A DNA stretch of 64,000 nt. Source: Patagioenas fasciata. Taxonomy: Eukaryota > Chordata > Aves > Columbiformes > Columbidae. The stretch lies in the NCBI RefSeq assembly GCF_037038585.1, contig NC_092520.1, forward strand, positions 145,389,104 to 145,453,103, given 5' to 3'. Positions within the stretch are counted from its first letter, which is position 1, and every line of letters starts with the position of its first letter. Shown piece by piece: positions 62,400-64,000 of this stretch. The notes beneath the pieces were generated by a model. That model had not been told where the DNA came from. It did no database searches and saw nothing but the letters and a program-made list of their open reading frames with translations. Both the position numbers and the translations under genes were made by a program.

Positions 62400-64000
62400 T
62401 TGAGGTGAAAGAACAAATTCTGGAGCTTGCTCTGTTGGTTAATGAAGACACTCTTTAATTCTGATCTGTAGCCATATTCTTCAAAAGAAGCAAGTAGTTT
62501 ACTCCAGATTTCCTTCCACTCAGGGCCAAATTCTGCTTCCATCCTCCAAGTAACTGTACAAACTAAACACAAAATGTCTCTCCAATGAAAGATTTGAGGA
62601 GAAACACATGCAGAGCTAGTGGAGAATTATCTGACACCATGTTTTTTGTTGTTTATGGAAAATGCTGCCCTGCTGAAGTTAATATTTCCACAAGACTTCA
62701 TCAGCTGTGAGGAAATATGAGTTAGGAAAAAAAAAAATTCTCAGAAAGTGAAAGAGGAAAAGAAAAAGGGATTGGAAGGATGAGCCTCTTTGGACCATGT
62801 AGCTCCTAACCAGAGGCAGATGATCCAGGCTCAAGAACTTGATCTGAAGCAGGCAAAACAGGGATTAGCTCATGGATTTTGCAGTTTCCGTGTGAAAATC
62901 GTCATCACCAAGCAAAGAAGTTTGTTTTCAATACATATTGAACAAGTTCTCAGCTCTATCCTATTGAAATCTCGCACAAGAAAGGAAGCAAATGGGAGAT
63001 GAAGTGAGGGAAGGAAGAGGGAAAATTGATATGCGGGACAGGTTAGATGTTCGCTGCTCACTTTCTATTCAGGTCTCTCTCAGTAGGAGTTTAATATTGG
63101 AGACATAATATGTATGACAAGTCTCTACCCGAGTAAACTTTCTTGAATTCCAGTTCTCTCACCTTCCAAATCAGTGAATGAAGCTACACGTCAAATACAA
63201 TATATGTCAGGATAGGCAAAAGTAAGTCAGTATATTTCTGTTGTGTATTTGCATCTGAAAGGTTTCTGGAGACACCTTTGAGCAACTGTTCGCTAAACTT
63301 CATCTACTATAATTAGCTCTTTCTCTCATTCACACTAAATGTGCTTTGTACTGAAAAGATCAAACCATAACACTTTGAAACACAAAACAGCTGATTTGCA
63401 TCACTGGTATTCACCAAAGCGGTCCTCGCAGTTAGCTTTTTTTTCTATTTTCACCTTTCTCTGAAAGTACTCTCAAAAACAACAACCAACCAAAACCCAA
63501 CAAAAAAACACAAACAAAGAAACAAAATCTAGGCTAACAGTTTTTCCAATCTCTGAAAAGGTTTACCGGACAGAAAGATTTTAATCACTTCAGTAGTGCT
63601 CCTCAAATGGAGAAAGTGGAGACATCAGGATGTAGAGAATATTTAGTAAACTCCTGCTCTTTGTTTGTTTGGGGTTTTTGTTTGTTAGTTTGTGGATTTT
63701 TGTTTGTTTGGTTGTTTTTTTTTTTTTATTTTATTTTTTTAATCTTCATTTTGTCACCAAAGCTTACAAGCAATTCAGGACATTCTCCTTATGTTGAAGG
63801 TCTGATTTTACTCTCATTTCCCTGCTTTCCCTTCACATCCTTTATGACTCATGTAAAAAGCTGTGTGGAAAGAAGAGACTAACCAATTGCCTGGGATGAG
63901 TTATAGTCCATTAATTTCTTACAGGATTATAAAATATGCTCACTTGCATATTGAAATCTGTGGGCATTAACTAGTTACAAATTGAAATTACAGTACATAA
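62400..64000. other. Intergenic DNA to the window edge
   Basis: No gene was recognised. It contains an A/C-rich stretch (63,477-63,530) and a TTTG/T-rich repeat (63,660-63,742). Confidence 0.55.
63660..63742. repeat. TTTG-rich repeat ending in a T run
   Basis: Irregular TTTG units followed by about a dozen T and TTTTA units. Confidence 0.85.

Noticed and set aside
1-64000. CRISPR arrays, operons, riboswitches, tRNA or rRNA genes
   Set aside because: The DNA is vertebrate nuclear; no regularly spaced repeats, cloverleaf genes or ribosomal sequence were seen.

Overview
This is vertebrate nuclear DNA, almost certainly from a bird. Three lines of evidence support that: (i) a two-coding-exon minus-strand gene whose conceptual product is avian-type parathyroid hormone-related protein (PTHLH); (ii) CR1 retrotransposon fragments, the typical avian LINE; (iii) an LTR fragment of the TGTCCTGGTTT...-type ERVL family, common in neoavian genomes. 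Repeats are sparse, introns are compact, and the AT-rich background is broken by one GC-rich cluster, as expected for a bird chromosome. There are no prokaryotic genes, operons or CRISPR arrays, and I saw no tRNA or rRNA genes. Nearly all open frames are chance frames.

Layout. Positions 1 to about 23.5 kb lie downstream of PTHLH and hold an 18-bp tandem repeat, an ancient amniote SINE/CR1 tail (7.71-7.88 kb), an ERVL-type LTR fragment (19.52-19.90 kb) abutted by a 5'-truncated minus-strand CR1 (19.90-20.94 kb), and otherwise unique AT-rich DNA. PTHLH occupies about 23.5 to at least 34.1 kb on the minus strand. It has a distal terminal exon with an AU-rich 3'UTR (about 23.51-24.00 kb), the main coding exon (27.98-28.41 kb) and the signal/pro-peptide exon (34.00-34.13 kb). 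Its upstream side opens into several CpG-rich blocks (33.7-39.8 kb) that must contain its 5'UTR exons and promoters. The right half (40-64 kb) is mostly intergenic, with old SINE and CR1 relics, two overlapping plus-strand CR1 fragments (59.1 and 61.4-62.4 kb) and simple repeats.

How it works together. PTHLH is the only gene I can assert. It can encode two secreted isoforms: a 139-residue mature form, by read-through of the 3' splice donor into an in-frame stop, and a 141-residue form, by splicing to the distal exon. A plus-strand, probably non-coding, transcript divergent from the PTHLH promoter region is suggested by strong splice sites (donor at 39,903; candidate internal exon 40,869-41,021). 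The oddest structure is a 91-bp near-perfect inverted repeat inside the 37.4-38.0 kb CpG block.
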